The notes under the pieces: generated by a model
Told to the model about the DNA's origin: nothing
What the model saw: the letters and a program-made list of their open reading frames with translations, nothing else
Database searches by the model: none
In this document: piece by piece, positions 26,401-34,903 of the stretch
Layout of the letters: every line of letters starts with the position of its first letter
Position numbering within the stretch: position 1 is the first letter of the stretch
Source: Bradyrhizobium oropedii
Lineage (GTDB): Bacteria > Pseudomonadota > Alphaproteobacteria > Rhizobiales > Xanthobacteraceae
Assembly: GCF_020889685.1 (NCBI RefSeq)
Contig: NZ_JACMYO010000061.1
Coordinates: 1-43,858, forward strand
DNA length: 43,858 nucleotides
Direction of reading: 5' to 3'
Program-made: the position numbers and the translations under genes

Positions 26401-29400
26401 AAATGGCTTGCGATCTGCTCGAACGTCGCGGATTTACGCACTTTGGGGCGCGGGCCTATACCGGCTTCGCGATTGTGGTCCCGTGGACACGACTGCTCAG
26501 GGAGGCAATCGAACCGTCTCGTCGTGCCTTCCAGATGGCGAAAGAACACGGCGACCCGACATATGCCGCACTCGCGGCCCGCGGCCTCAGTACCATTCTT
26601 CTTGCCCTCGGCCATCCACTCGATCAATTCGAACGTGAAGCCCAGGACGCCCTGGAGTTCGTGCAGAGGTACGGGTTTTTCCTCGACAGGCTTTCGGCGC
26701 CACTCGCGCTTGCCCGGTCCTTGCGCGGAAGAACCGCGAAATTCGGCTCCCTCGACGCTGGTGGGTTCACGGAGCGCTCCTTCGAGGAGCGCTGCACGGG
26801 TCAGCCCTCTCGCGCGTTTCTGGAATGTTTCTACTGGATCCGAAAGCTCCAGGCACGCTTCTTCGCCGGCGATTACGTCTCGGCATTCGAAGCCGCCGAA
26901 AAGGTGGAGACATGGTACGCAACGTCCCCGGCGCCGCTGTTTATCTTTCCCCTGGAGAAGGCGGAAAGCCATTTCTATGCCGGCCTGTGCCGCGCCGCAC
27001 GGTGCGAGCCCGCAGGTCCCGACCCCTACGCCAGGCATCGAGAAGCACTTGGCGCGCACGAGCGAGAGCTTCGGGCGTTGGCGGTGAATTGTCCGGAGAA
27101 TTTCGAGGACCGTGCAACGCTGGTCGGCGCCGAGATAGCCCGGATCGAGGGGCGTCCGCTCGAGGCTATGGACCTTTACGAGCGCGCCATCGGCTCAGCT
27201 CGCAGCAACGGCTTTGTCCACAACGAGGCGCTCGCCTGCGAACTCGCTGCCCGCTTTTACGCGGCGCGCGGCCTCGAGGAGGTTGCGCATCACTACCTCG
27301 AAAATGCACGGCGTGGCTATCTGCGCTGGGGCGCCGATGGAAAGGTGCGGCAACTCGACCAGTTACATCCGCGACTAAGGCAGGACGAGCGCACACGGAG
27401 TCCAACCGGTACGATCGAGGCACCGGTCGAACATCTCGATCTCGCAACGATGATCGAAGTCTCGCAAGCGCTTTCCGGCGAAATGGTTCTGGAAAAGCTC
27501 GTCGACAAACTTATGCGCGCAGCCCTCAAGCACGCCGGCGCCGAACGGGGTCTTCTGATTGTCCCGCGAGGTGATGAGCTGCAGATACAGGCGGATGCGA
27601 TCGCCAGTGGAGAAAATGTAACCGTGCATCTGCGCGACGGCTTCTACAGCACAGCCGCGTTGCCGGAGTCATTGGTTCGCTATGGAACGCGCACGCATGA
27701 GACGGTGATTCTCGATGATGCTCTATCTCAACAGGCATTTTCCGATCCCTATCTTCTTCGGGGTCGTGTCCGTTCTGTTCTCAGCTTGCCGTTGATCAAT
27801 CAGGGAAAGCTCGCGGCGATTCTCTACCTCGAAAACAACCTGGCCCCGAACGTTTTCACGCCAGATCGCGTTGCTTTGTTGAAGGTGCTTGCATCACAAG
27901 CGACAATTTCGCTCGAGAACTCGCGGCTTTATCATGACCTCGCGGATCGGGAAGGGAAGATCCGGCGCCTGGTCGACGCCAATATCATTGGGATCATCAT
28001 TGCCGACGGCGAAGGTCGGATTCTGGAAGCCAATGACGCATTTCTACGTATCGTGGGATATGATCGTAAGGACTTGGTTTCGGGGCGCATGCGCTGGACC
28101 GAGCTGACCCCGCTGGAGTGGCGCGAGCGCGACCAGCTCACGTGGGCACAACTGCGCTCAACAGGGATCGTTCAACCTTACGAGAAGGAGTATTTTCGAA
28201 AGGACGGCAGTCGCGTTCCCGTGCTTATTGGCGCCGCGTTGTTCAAGGAAGGTAGCGACGAGGGCGTTGCGTTCGTACTCGATTTGACCGAGCGCAAGCG
28301 CGTAGAGGAGGCGCTGCGTGAAAGTGAGCGAAGTTTGCGCTCGGCAATCGACGGGATACCCGGTCTTGTTGCGATCCTGGCGCCTAACGGCGAGGTCGAA
28401 GCCGTCAATCGCCAGATCCTCGAATATTGTGGCGCGACACTCGATCAAATGAAGAGTTGGGGCACCAACGGAACGATCCATCATGAAGACCTCCCCTCAC
28501 TCGCCGAAGTCTTCACAAGGTCTATAGCGGCCGGTATTCCATATCGGACCGAAGCGCGCATCCGTCGCTTCGACGGTGAATATCGGTGGTTCGACATCGG
28601 CGGCATTCCGGTTCGGGACGCATCCGGCCGGATTTCCCGCTGGTACGCGCTACTGACCGACATTGAGGATCGCACACAAGCGTTGGCGCGGTTGCAGCAG
28701 ATGCAATCGGATTTCGCCCACATGAACCGCGTGAGCATGATGGGAGAATTGGCTGCTTCGCTGTCTCACGAAGTTCTGCATCCGATCGCAGCCGCCCGCA
28801 ACAACGCTCGTGCCGGGGTGCTTTTTTTGGAAAGGAGTCCGCCAAATCTGGATAAGGCCAAGGTAGCGTTCGGTTGTGTTGTCAAAGATGCCGACCGCGC
28901 TAAAGATATCGTCGGACGGGTGCGTGATCAAATCAAGAAGGCGCCCCCGCGAAAAGAGCGCTTTGACCTCAATGAAGCGATCGACGAGATGATCGTGATG
29001 ATGCAAAGCACAATCGCCAAGAACAGAATCGTTGTCCGAGCCCACCTGATGGATGGGCTGGTTCCTATTTGGGGCGATCGCGTTCAGCTGCAACAAGTCC
29101 TGCTGAACCTCGCGCTGAATGCGGCTGAAGCCATGGGCTCGGTTGAGGAGGGGACACGAGAGCTGGTGATCAGCACCGAGCAGGACCAGACAGGCGCCCT
29201 CGTGGCTGTCCGCGATTCCGGGCCTGGCATTGATCCGGCGAATCTCGATCGGGTCTTCGATACCTTCTATACAACGAAATCCAGTGGAACAGGCATGGGG
29301 TTGTCGATATGCCGCTCCATCATCAATGCTCATGGGGGCAAACTATGGGCGGAAGCGAATAAGCCGCGCGGCGCTGTATTTCAGTTCACGTTGCCCGACG

Positions 29401-29417
29401 TTGAAGAGGACTCATGA
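23478..29417 (+). CDS. protein (pseudo)kinase/AAA ATPase/TPR/GAF/PAS hybrid histidine kinase
   Basis: This 1,979-residue cytoplasmic protein starts at a GTG; the start is uncertain. Residues about 40-300 form a Ser/Thr-kinase fold with HKDIKPAN at 149-156 and APE at 198-200. It lacks a glycine loop and the strand-3 Lys, and has GFG (Gly170) where kinases have DFG, so it may not transfer phosphate. Residues about 320-600 form an ATPase with Walker A GYSGVGKSS (352-360) and Walker B ALFLDD (478-483). A helical TPR-like region runs to about 1310. GAF (about 1320-1480) and two PAS domains (about 1490-1735) follow. His1764 in SLSHEVLHP, NLALNAAEAM, DSGPGID and GTGMGLSI form the histidine kinase. 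The adjacent receiver and FixJ-like genes are likely partners. Confidence 0.92.
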   Translation: MLGATQPGKPDPGVCQAVSRSLNRAYSDGSSQILWEDGERVFHRSWRLNGDGTRRAVLLVAPAADQPSRSSLDRLTHEYELKDELDGAWAVRPLELVGEAGRTILVLEDEGGEPIERLLGVPMKVGRFLGLAIAVTSAVGKLHQRGLIHKDIKPANILLNDATGEVRLTGFGIASRFARERQSPHPPETIAGTLAYMAPEQTGRMNRSIDSRSDLYALGVTFYQMLTGVLPFDAVDPMEWVHCHLARRPVPPAERLNEIPGAVSAIVIKLLAKRAEDRYQTATGLEGDLRKCQSEWAAQRSIDDFQLGERDIPDRLLIAEKLYGRRREVETLLASFDRAVNGGAPELILVSGYSGVGKSSVVNELQPVLVPPRGLFASGKFDQYKRDIPYATLAQAFQSLIRPLLGKSEADLTPWRDALREALGQNAGLIVDLVPEVKLIVGEPPPVAELPPQDAQRRFQLVFRQFIGVFARPEHPLALFLDDLQWLDAATLDLVEDLLNRSDLRNLLLVGAFRDNEVTAAHPLMRKLEAIRATGRVQDIKLASLRTEHLGELVADSLRCQAELATPLASLVHAKTDGNPFFVIQFLHALADESLLAFDHARARWSWDLEGIHAKRYTDNVVELLARKLTRLPLGTQGVLQQLACLGHVADDAVLSIIVGTTEEGVHAALLEARHQQLIDRVDRSYKFIHDRVQEAAYALIPENARAEAHLAIGRLLLAQTPSERRDETIFEIVNQLNRGAPLITSPEEREQLAELNLTAGKRAKASSAYASALTYLVAGAALLPKDAWERRQELAFELELYSADCELCAGALQAAEKRLAALAARAGGAVQQCIVAQRRVDLYVGLGAGERAVGVALESLRHVGIDWSAHPTEAEARREYERIWSLLGNRAIEDLVDLPLIRDPEAKATLDLLSSLVVPALNANKNLFTLGVCMATNLSLEYGNSEASPFGYMTTAAIAGPGFGQYVEAYRFGKMACDLLERRGFTHFGARAYTGFAIVVPWTRLLREAIEPSRRAFQMAKEHGDPTYAALAARGLSTILLALGHPLDQFEREAQDALEFVQRYGFFLDRLSAPLALARSLRGRTAKFGSLDAGGFTERSFEERCTGQPSRAFLECFYWIRKLQARFFAGDYVSAFEAAEKVETWYATSPAPLFIFPLEKAESHFYAGLCRAARCEPAGPDPYARHREALGAHERELRALAVNCPENFEDRATLVGAEIARIEGRPLEAMDLYERAIGSARSNGFVHNEALACELAARFYAARGLEEVAHHYLENARRGYLRWGADGKVRQLDQLHPRLRQDERTRSPTGTIEAPVEHLDLATMIEVSQALSGEMVLEKLVDKLMRAALKHAGAERGLLIVPRGDELQIQADAIASGENVTVHLRDGFYSTAALPESLVRYGTRTHETVILDDALSQQAFSDPYLLRGRVRSVLSLPLINQGKLAAILYLENNLAPNVFTPDRVALLKVLASQATISLENSRLYHDLADREGKIRRLVDANIIGIIIADGEGRILEANDAFLRIVGYDRKDLVSGRMRWTELTPLEWRERDQLTWAQLRSTGIVQPYEKEYFRKDGSRVPVLIGAALFKEGSDEGVAFVLDLTERKRVEEALRESERSLRSAIDGIPGLVAILAPNGEVEAVNRQILEYCGATLDQMKSWGTNGTIHHEDLPSLAEVFTRSIAAGIPYRTEARIRRFDGEYRWFDIGGIPVRDASGRISRWYALLTDIEDRTQALARLQQMQSDFAHMNRVSMMGELAASLSHEVLHPIAAARNNARAGVLFLERSPPNLDKAKVAFGCVVKDADRAKDIVGRVRDQIKKAPPRKERFDLNEAIDEMIVMMQSTIAKNRIVVRAHLMDGLVPIWGDRVQLQQVLLNLALNAAEAMGSVEEGTRELVISTEQDQTGALVAVRDSGPGIDPANLDRVFDTFYTTKSSGTGMGLSICRSIINAHGGKLWAEANKPRGAVFQFTLPDVEEDS

Positions 29418-29424
29418 CTTGTCT

Positions 29425-29817
29425 TCAAATCGGTGTGCCAGGCTGCAGAGCAGAGCGCAGGCATCGATCGAGATGGTCGTCGTCCACTGGCTTGCAGAGG
29501 AAGCAAACAACCCCGTCGCTTAGGGCCTGATCCCTGATGGCTTCATCGGGGTATGCAGTAACGAGGATCGTCGGAATCGCGTATCCAGCGTCGACCAAGT
29601 GTTTGTGCAGCTCAACTCCGGTCATCCCGGGCATCTGAACGTCGGTGACCAAGCAGGCGGTTTCCCGCAGGAGACGCGATGCGAGGAAATCAGCTGCTGA
29701 CGGAAACGCTTCGACAGTATAGCCCAACGACATCACAAGTTGATGCATTGATTCACGAAATGATTGATCATCATCGACGATGGAAACCAGTGCACGGTTC
29801 AACATCGCGGCTTCCAT
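29425..29817 (-). CDS. single-domain response regulator
   Basis: The 130-residue protein is a lone receiver domain. It has the acidic pair DDD at 15-17, phospho-acceptor Asp59 in LVTDVQMPGMTG, Thr87 in LVTAYP and Lys109 in FLCKPV. No output domain follows. Its stop lies eight bases from the stop of the giant kinase gene, on the opposite strand, and its start faces the FixJ-like gene. It could be a phosphate sink or shuttle between the kinase His1764 and the FixJ-like regulator. Cognate pairing is inferred from position only. Confidence 0.9.
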   Translation of the reverse strand: MEAAMLNRALVSIVDDDQSFRESMHQLVMSLGYTVEAFPSAADFLASRLLRETACLVTDVQMPGMTGVELHKHLVDAGYAIPTILVTAYPDEAIRDQALSDGVVCFLCKPVDDDHLDRCLRSALQPGTPI

Positions 29818-29909
29818 GCACGTTCTTCCTCACTGCACATATCATCGGCAGCAATACCTTGCTGCATGAAGCTCACTGTCGGCGACATTTCCCAGCAATG
29901 CAATACCTG

Positions 29910-29936
29910 CGCCCCTAAGCGATGTGCATAGGGGCG
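29910..29936. promoter_or_regulatory. 8-bp inverted repeat in divergent regulator promoter
   Basis: CGCCCCTA (29910-29917) and TAGGGGCG (29929-29936) are perfect complements with an 11-base spacer. It lies between the divergent receiver (start 29817) and FixJ-like (start 30043) genes. Its core, CCCTAAGCGATGTGCATA, recurs with one change at 30849-30866 before the winged-helix gene. It is a good candidate operator for the FixJ-like regulator. Confidence 0.6.
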
Positions 29937-30042
29937 TAGCCCATCCGCTCAGGCAACAGATGCTTTTCATCTCGATGGATTGAGCCTAGAATACCGTCGT
30001 TTGCGGGAAGAATGCGCCCCCCTTAAATGCGGGATACCGGGA

Positions 30043-30669
30043 ATGGGTAACGCAGATCCCAGCGTCTTGGTCATCGATGACGATCCTGAGTTTCGCGAGT
30101 CGGTCGCGCGGCTGTTGGAGGCGATCGGCTTACAGACCCGTCAATTTTCTTCTGTTCCTGATTTTCTTGGGGCTGATCCACCGGAGGGCCCCACTTGCCT
30201 GGTCCTCGACGTGCGCATGCCAGGGCGAAGTGGTCTTGATCTTCAGCGCGACCTTGCAGCTGCGAACAGGCAAGTACCGATCATCTTCATCACAGCTCAT
30301 GCCGACGTGCCGATGAGCGTGCAAGCGATGAAGGGGGGTGCAATCGAGTTCCTTACAAAGCCGTTCCGTGATCAGGATCTTCTTGACGCGGTCGAGAACG
30401 GCCTCGCTCGCGATCGCACCCGTCAAGAGAGTGAACGAGCATTTGCCATGCTCAAGGCGCGTTTCGAAATGCTAAGCCCCCGCGAGCGTGAGATCATGCT
30501 CCATATCGTGGCGGGTCGCCTGAACAAACAGATTGCCAACGATATCGGCCTCGCTGAGGGTACGGTGAAGGTGCATCGCACCCACCTGATGCGAAAGATG
30601 GAGGCGCGTACGTTTCCCGAGCTCTGCCGGATGGCTGATATCCTCAATATGAAGCCGAAGAGGCCATAG
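30043..30669 (+). CDS. FixJ/LuxR-type response regulator
   Basis: Read from the ATG at 30043 this is 208 residues; an upstream TTG at 29980 would add 21 residues unlike the family. The receiver domain has DDD at 12-14, Asp56 in LVLDVRMPGRSG, FITAHADVPMSVQAM and FLTKPF. The C-terminal LuxR helix-turn-helix has LSPREREIMLHIVAGRLNKQIANDIG and GTVKVHRTHLMRKM. Such regulators dimerise and bind DNA when phosphorylated. It faces the lone receiver gene across the inverted repeat at 29910-29936 and follows the giant kinase, so a three-part phosphorelay is likely. The downstream winged-helix/efflux operon carries the same upstream motif and may be a target. Confidence 0.92.
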   Translation: MGNADPSVLVIDDDPEFRESVARLLEAIGLQTRQFSSVPDFLGADPPEGPTCLVLDVRMPGRSGLDLQRDLAAANRQVPIIFITAHADVPMSVQAMKGGAIEFLTKPFRDQDLLDAVENGLARDRTRQESERAFAMLKARFEMLSPREREIMLHIVAGRLNKQIANDIGLAEGTVKVHRTHLMRKMEARTFPELCRMADILNMKPKRP

Positions 30670-30776
30670 AGTTCTGAGCCGGCGAAGTGCATCCTCTTCA
30701 GGCACATTTATCCTAGCGTATCGGTCATTCCTGCAAATTTGCCATCTGCCGTGCCAGCTACACCGCTGATCATCCT

Positions 30777-30835
30777 CCCTTGCCTGGTCATCCGGCCAAC
30801 GGATGCGGCAGCAAGGGATCATAACTAGAGATCCC
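30777..30835. repeat. compound hairpins after the FixJ-like gene
   Basis: CCCTTGC (30777-30783) pairs with GCAAGGG (30811-30817) around an inner stem CATCCG/CGGATG. GGGATC (30815-30820) can alternatively pair with GATCCC (30830-30835). The structures are mutually exclusive. They may end the regulator transcript or lie in the upstream leader of the next gene; no T-run follows. Confidence 0.45.
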
Positions 30836-30848
30836 GCACCCGCATTGT

Positions 30849-30870
30849 CCCTAAGCGATTTGCATATGAT
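30849..30870 (+). promoter_or_regulatory. second copy of the CCCTAAGCGAT motif with TATGAT
   Basis: CCCTAAGCGATTTGCATA (30849-30866) differs at one base from the copy at 29913-29930. It runs into TATGAT (30865-30870), a near-consensus -10, about 125 bases before the winged-helix gene. The outer inverted-repeat arms of the first copy are not conserved here. Position and repetition suggest a shared activator site. Confidence 0.55.
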
Positions 30871-30995
30871 AGCTTAACCACAGGCAGGCCTCACACCACC
30901 TGCGGGCAATCGACCGCAGCGCCGCAAACCGTCAAATTACGCCTCGCAAAAGACTCTTGCCGGAAAATCGCCTTTCCCAAGCACGCGAGGTGAGA

Positions 30996-31439
30996 ATGAG
31001 CGTAACTATCGAGCGCTTGCCGCATCCAGAGCCGCGACTTGACGTAAAACATGCCAGTCCGGATACGGACAAGGCATTCTACGATAAGCGAGCCGAATCC
31101 ACCGATTTCCATCCAACCAATGTTTCGTTCGGATCCTTTCGCTTGCTTCCGATGCAGCTTCTTCTGTTGGAGGGCGACAAGCCAGTGCCTCTCGGAAGCC
31201 GCGCCCTGGATATCCTGATTGCTTTGCTAGAACGACGCGGCGAGCTGGTCAGCAAACAGGACTTGACCGCTCGCGTTTGGCCCAATCTTTTTGTCCACCC
31301 CTCCAACCTCGCGGTCCACATTTCTGCGCTGCGACGCGCGCTACGCGATGGCCAGGACGGACGTCGGTTCATCGTCAACATCCCCGGACGTGGCTACCGC
31401 TTCGTCGCCTCAGTCAACGTGTCGGGCGACCAGAACTGA
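30996..31439 (+). CDS. winged-helix (OmpR/CadC-type) DNA-binding protein
   Basis: The 147-residue protein has an N-terminal stretch of about 45 residues without recognised domain. An OmpR-type winged helix follows: FGSFRLLPMQLLLLEGDKPV, LGSRALDILIALLERRGELVSKQDL, VWPNLFVHPSNLAVHISALRRAL and IPGRGYRFVA. There is no receiver domain and no membrane helix, so any signal must reach it another way. GAGGTGAG precedes the ATG at 30996. It lies 43 bases upstream of the FusC transporter gene on the same strand and so probably leads and controls the efflux operon. The upstream motif at 30849 suggests control by the neighbouring FixJ-like protein. Confidence 0.85.
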   Translation: MSVTIERLPHPEPRLDVKHASPDTDKAFYDKRAESTDFHPTNVSFGSFRLLPMQLLLLEGDKPVPLGSRALDILIALLERRGELVSKQDLTARVWPNLFVHPSNLAVHISALRRALRDGQDGRRFIVNIPGRGYRFVASVNVSGDQN

Positions 31440-31482
31440 GCAGCGAACACAAAGCATCCGCAAGTTTCGAGGAGGGATTACG

Positions 31483-33297
31483 GTGGCCGCGACGATAGCT
31501 GAGCAGCCGTTCACTGTTGCGAAGATTCCGGTCAGTTCGTGGACCTTCGGCATCCGCGTCTGGCTGGCGATGATCCTGGCCTTGTTCGTGAGTTTTTGGC
31601 TGCAGCTTGAAGCGCCGGCCTCGGCCGCGGTTACCGTTGGAATTCTTGCCGAACCGACCCGCGGTCAGGCGCTGGACAAGGCGGGCTTTCGGCTGCTCGG
31701 CACCATTGTGGGCGTGGCAGCATCAATCGCAATCACCGGGCTCTTCTCCCAAACGAGAGATCTGATCCTCGCAGCATTCGCGGTGTGGATTGGCATTTGC
31801 GTCTTTGCGGCGAACGTTTTGGATGGCTATCGGGCCTATGCCGCAGTGTTGTCAGGCTATACTGTTGCACTTATTGCGGCACAGCAGATCGACAACCCGC
31901 AGCACGTCTTTGAATCCGGCATGTCGCGTGGCGCCGCAATCGCGGTCGGCATTCTGTCGATGGCGGTCATAAATACGTGGATGGATGCCCCCGACCGTCA
32001 TCCGCGTCTCATAGTTCAGCTCGGGGCGATTCGTCGCCGCGTTCGCGAGTATGCGAACACAGGCTTCCGCGGCGAACCAGGCAAATCGAGCACCTTCTTG
32101 GCGCTACTCCAGCAAATTGTGGCGCTCCGGCCAGTGATCCCAAGCCTGGCTCTCGAGTCGAGTAGCGGCTCCGTCAGGAGCGTGGCCGCTCGCAGCGTGG
32201 CGGTCGGGTTGATTGCTGAATTGCAGGCGGCCAGGATTAAGGGCGATCCCGAGACCGAAGCATCTGCATGGGCAGCCCGAGAATTTCTGCATCGGGATGA
32301 AGAGGTTCGCCAGGATCTGTTAGCCCTGAAGTCGGCCCGCTGGCCGCTTCGGGCCTGGCGCGCGCCCTTGTATCGATCCTGCAGAATTGCAGTTGAAAGC
32401 GGTGTCCGCGCCGCTCTATGGCTTGCAATTACCTCGATTTTCTACGTTTGGGCCGGATGGCCTGCGGCGAGTGTTTCGCTGTCTTTTGTCGCGCTGATTA
32501 TCGGATTGGGGGCCAAAACGCCGAGCGTGCGCGGCTTCACCACCATCACGCTCATTGGTGCACCGATCGCGGCTGCGCTGACCGGCATACTTGAGTTCGT
32601 CATCCTCAATGGTGCCGACGCCTTTCCTCTGTTGGCGATCGCAATGGCTCCCTTTACGATCGGCGCAGCGGTTCTCATGAAGTCGCAAAATCTTTTGTGG
32701 TCATCACTCGGTCGGGTCAATCTGCTTTTCGTACCAGTTATCCTCGCACCGAGCAATCCGCAGACCTATAATCCGCAGAGCTTCCTCTTCACCTCCCTAT
32801 TTGTTGTGGCGGCAGCGGCGCTGTTGCTCGCAGCGCAGACGCTGATTCCGCCGGTCTCCGATGACGAGCGCAGGATGCGGCTGCTCGCGGAGGCTCGCAG
32901 CGAGCTGCAGGATGTGGCCCGCCACACTGGAGAAGCCGTAGAAGACGCAATGTTCCGGGACGCCACGCGAATCGGGCAATTTCTGGCCGTCGGAGGCGCG
33001 CAGGACAGTCGCGCCCTCGCGGAGATGCTCTCTTGCTTCGATCAATCGGCGATGGTCCGCCGTTGCGATGCGAAGCTAATGCTGCTCACTGATGGGCCGC
33101 TTGCACCACTAGCGGATGAAGCACGCGCGGCGATCGAGAAGCGAGATACGCCGACGCTGCGCACCATTGCGCATCGGTTGCGTGAAACGGCTCCGCAGAA
33201 AGCCTCGATCGAGGCAGATGCTGCTGCGTGCCTTTTCCTGACAAGCAACATTCTTGATCGGGCCAGCGGCGTCGACTTCTCTCGGGGGGCGATCTGA
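31483..33297 (+). CDS. FusC-family (aromatic acid/fusaric acid) inner-membrane transporter
   Basis: The 604-residue protein starts at GTG 31483, with GGAGGG six bases upstream; the frame extends further up but overlaps the winged-helix gene. An N-terminal membrane block of about six helices (WLAMILALFVSFWLQLE, GTIVGVAASIAITGLF, AVWIGICVFAANV and others) precedes a cytoplasmic segment near residues 180-300. A second membrane block (ALWLAITSIFYVWAGW onward) and a soluble tail follow. This two-block layout defines FusC/AaeB/YccS efflux proteins for fusaric acid, p-hydroxybenzoate or related compounds. Its stop overlaps the next start (TGATG). A degenerate piece matching its second block lies at 42290-42377. 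Confidence 0.9.
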   Translation: MAATIAEQPFTVAKIPVSSWTFGIRVWLAMILALFVSFWLQLEAPASAAVTVGILAEPTRGQALDKAGFRLLGTIVGVAASIAITGLFSQTRDLILAAFAVWIGICVFAANVLDGYRAYAAVLSGYTVALIAAQQIDNPQHVFESGMSRGAAIAVGILSMAVINTWMDAPDRHPRLIVQLGAIRRRVREYANTGFRGEPGKSSTFLALLQQIVALRPVIPSLALESSSGSVRSVAARSVAVGLIAELQAARIKGDPETEASAWAAREFLHRDEEVRQDLLALKSARWPLRAWRAPLYRSCRIAVESGVRAALWLAITSIFYVWAGWPAASVSLSFVALIIGLGAKTPSVRGFTTITLIGAPIAAALTGILEFVILNGADAFPLLAIAMAPFTIGAAVLMKSQNLLWSSLGRVNLLFVPVILAPSNPQTYNPQSFLFTSLFVVAAAALLLAAQTLIPPVSDDERRMRLLAEARSELQDVARHTGEAVEDAMFRDATRIGQFLAVGGAQDSRALAEMLSCFDQSAMVRRCDAKLMLLTDGPLAPLADEARAAIEKRDTPTLRTIAHRLRETAPQKASIEADAAACLFLTSNILDRASGVDFSRGAI

Positions 33298-33500
33298 TGT
33301 CGCACGCCTTTCCAGAGCTGATCATGGGAGGCGTTCTGTTGGCGCCGTTTGTAACCTACTTGATGACGGCTCTTGTCGTCATCATCATGGTGCGGCCACT
33401 CCTGCATGTCGTCGGATTTGGGAAGGTGTTCAGTAACGCCTCAGTCGCAGAGCTCAGCCTATACGTGACTGTTCTGAGCCTGTTGATGCTGTTGTTCTAG
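33297..33500 (+). CDS. DUF1656 small membrane protein (AaeX-like)
   Basis: The 67-residue protein has two hydrophobic segments (GGVLLAPFVTYLMTALVVIIMV and ELSLYVTVLSLLMLLF). It fits the DUF1656/AaeX family encoded between FusC-type pumps and their membrane-fusion partners. Its ATG overlaps the transporter stop and its stop lies 11 bases before the HlyD start, so translation is coupled. It probably belongs to the pump complex, but the mechanism is not known for the family. Confidence 0.88.
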   Translation: MSHAFPELIMGGVLLAPFVTYLMTALVVIIMVRPLLHVVGFGKVFSNASVAELSLYVTVLSLLMLLF

Positions 33501-33511
33501 AGGAGGTGGCC

Positions 33512-34720
33512 ATGAGCGGAACCATTGATGATGAGGTCTTTGAGCAAGACGAGGTGCTGGCACTCACAGTGCACTCGTCGCCGGGTGTTAGTGACGCATC
33601 GCCTCGTCAAGCCGATGAGATCGACGACGTCGCGCGAAGGGTATCCGAAACTTGTCAGGGCAACAAACCAATCGTCTCGTCCTCCGGAAAGTCCGTAGTG
33701 CAGCGGCGAGGCGGCGCCGTGCGAACCGCGCGGTTTCTACTGCGCAAGATAGCTACCGCCGGGATTGCAGTCCTTGCGGTGCTGGTCGCTGTCGTGGCCT
33801 GGGATCAGTACAACGCCGGACCGTGGACGCGCGATGGGCGTGTGCGCGTTCAGGTTGCGAGTGTGGCGCCCGAAATCTCCGGCAAAATCACGGAGTTGCG
33901 AATCGTCGATAACCAGTTCGTTCATAAGGGCGACGTCTTGTACGTCATCGAGCCCGTCGATTTTGATGTCGCGCTACGCACGAACAAGGCGGTGTTACAG
34001 CAAAGAATGGCGGACCTCAACGTGAAGGATTTGCAGTCTGAACGCCGGCGCCGCTTGTCGGATCTCGCGAGCAGCACCGAAGAGAAGCAGATCTATGAAG
34101 GGAATGCGCTGCAGGCAAAGGCCGCGGTAGATTCGGCTCAGCAGCAGGTGCGGCAGGCGGAGATCAACCTGCAGCGCACTGAAGTGCGCAGTCCGGTGAA
34201 TGGAATTGTTACCAACCTTCTGCTCCGAGAGGGAGATTACGCGCATCTAGGCGCTACCAATGTTTCGATCATTGACACGGACAGCTATTGGATCGACGGT
34301 TATTTCGAGGAGACCAAGCTGGCCCGCCTGTGCGTGGGTGACCAGGCCGAGGCAAAACTGATGGGTTACCCGACCCCGATCACTGGTCACATCGCCACAG
34401 TGACACTTGGGGTCAGCGTATCTAACGCAGCCGCTTCCACGCAGGGGTTACCAAATGTTGATCCGGTTTACACTTGGGTACGTTTGGCGCAGCGCGTGCC
34501 GGTCCGGATTGCTATCGACAAAGTGCCGCCTGGCGTGCCGCTGGTATCGGGCTTGACCACAACTGTCACGATTCGAGACGGCAAGGACGGCGAGAATAGA
34601 ACACTCGTGCAAAGAGTTCGAGCCGAGCTCAAGACGAGCTTCTCCAGCTTGATCGGTGAAGCCTCGGCACGGTCGGGATGCATTCCCAGCCCTTCGTTAC
34701 CACACGGAGCTCAATCATGA
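33512..34720 (+). CDS. HlyD-family membrane fusion protein of the efflux pump
   Basis: The 402-residue protein starts at ATG 33512, with AGGAGG five bases upstream. An acidic N-terminal region of about 65 residues precedes the single membrane helix (IATAGIAVLAVLVAVVAW). The family body follows: GPWTRDGRVRVQVASVAPEISGKI (lipoyl half), a coiled hairpin rich in Gln and Arg, and VRSPVNGIVTNLLLREGDYAH, then a beta-barrel with GYFEETKLARL. Membrane fusion proteins bridge the inner pump to an outer-membrane channel. No TolC-type channel gene follows, so a shared one must be used. The stop codon overlaps the ATG of a broken small gene. The N-terminal extension is longer than usual. Confidence 0.9.
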   Translation: MSGTIDDEVFEQDEVLALTVHSSPGVSDASPRQADEIDDVARRVSETCQGNKPIVSSSGKSVVQRRGGAVRTARFLLRKIATAGIAVLAVLVAVVAWDQYNAGPWTRDGRVRVQVASVAPEISGKITELRIVDNQFVHKGDVLYVIEPVDFDVALRTNKAVLQQRMADLNVKDLQSERRRRLSDLASSTEEKQIYEGNALQAKAAVDSAQQQVRQAEINLQRTEVRSPVNGIVTNLLLREGDYAHLGATNVSIIDTDSYWIDGYFEETKLARLCVGDQAEAKLMGYPTPITGHIATVTLGVSVSNAAASTQGLPNVDPVYTWVRLAQRVPVRIAIDKVPPGVPLVSGLTTTVTIRDGKDGENRTLVQRVRAELKTSFSSLIGEASARSGCIPSPSLPHGAQS

Positions 34721-34771
34721 GGAGAATAGCCGTTCTCACCGCTTCTGCCGCGTTCAACGCATCTACGATTC
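34717..34771 (+). pseudogene. truncated start of a small exported protein gene
   Basis: The ATG overlaps the HlyD stop (ATGA). The first 18 or so codons (MRRIAVLTASAAFNASTIP) match the signal peptide of the intact protein at 42621-42920 (MRRIAVLIASAVLNASTVP), including similar DNA from 34709 on. After about 34771 the resemblance stops and the frame runs into unrelated sequence with a terminator. The last gene of the efflux operon has thus been lost here, while a copy survives 8 kb away. Confidence 0.75.
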
Positions 34772-34903
34772 CCACTGAGAATTGCCTCATGAGGTTGCTC
34801 CTCCCGCGTCGCCTCCTCCCTCGGCGCGGGTGCGGCAGAGACCCGCTATCGAGCCCCTGTCCCCCCGAGGCGCTCTTGCGCCGCAATGCGGCGCCGGGTC
34901 ATT

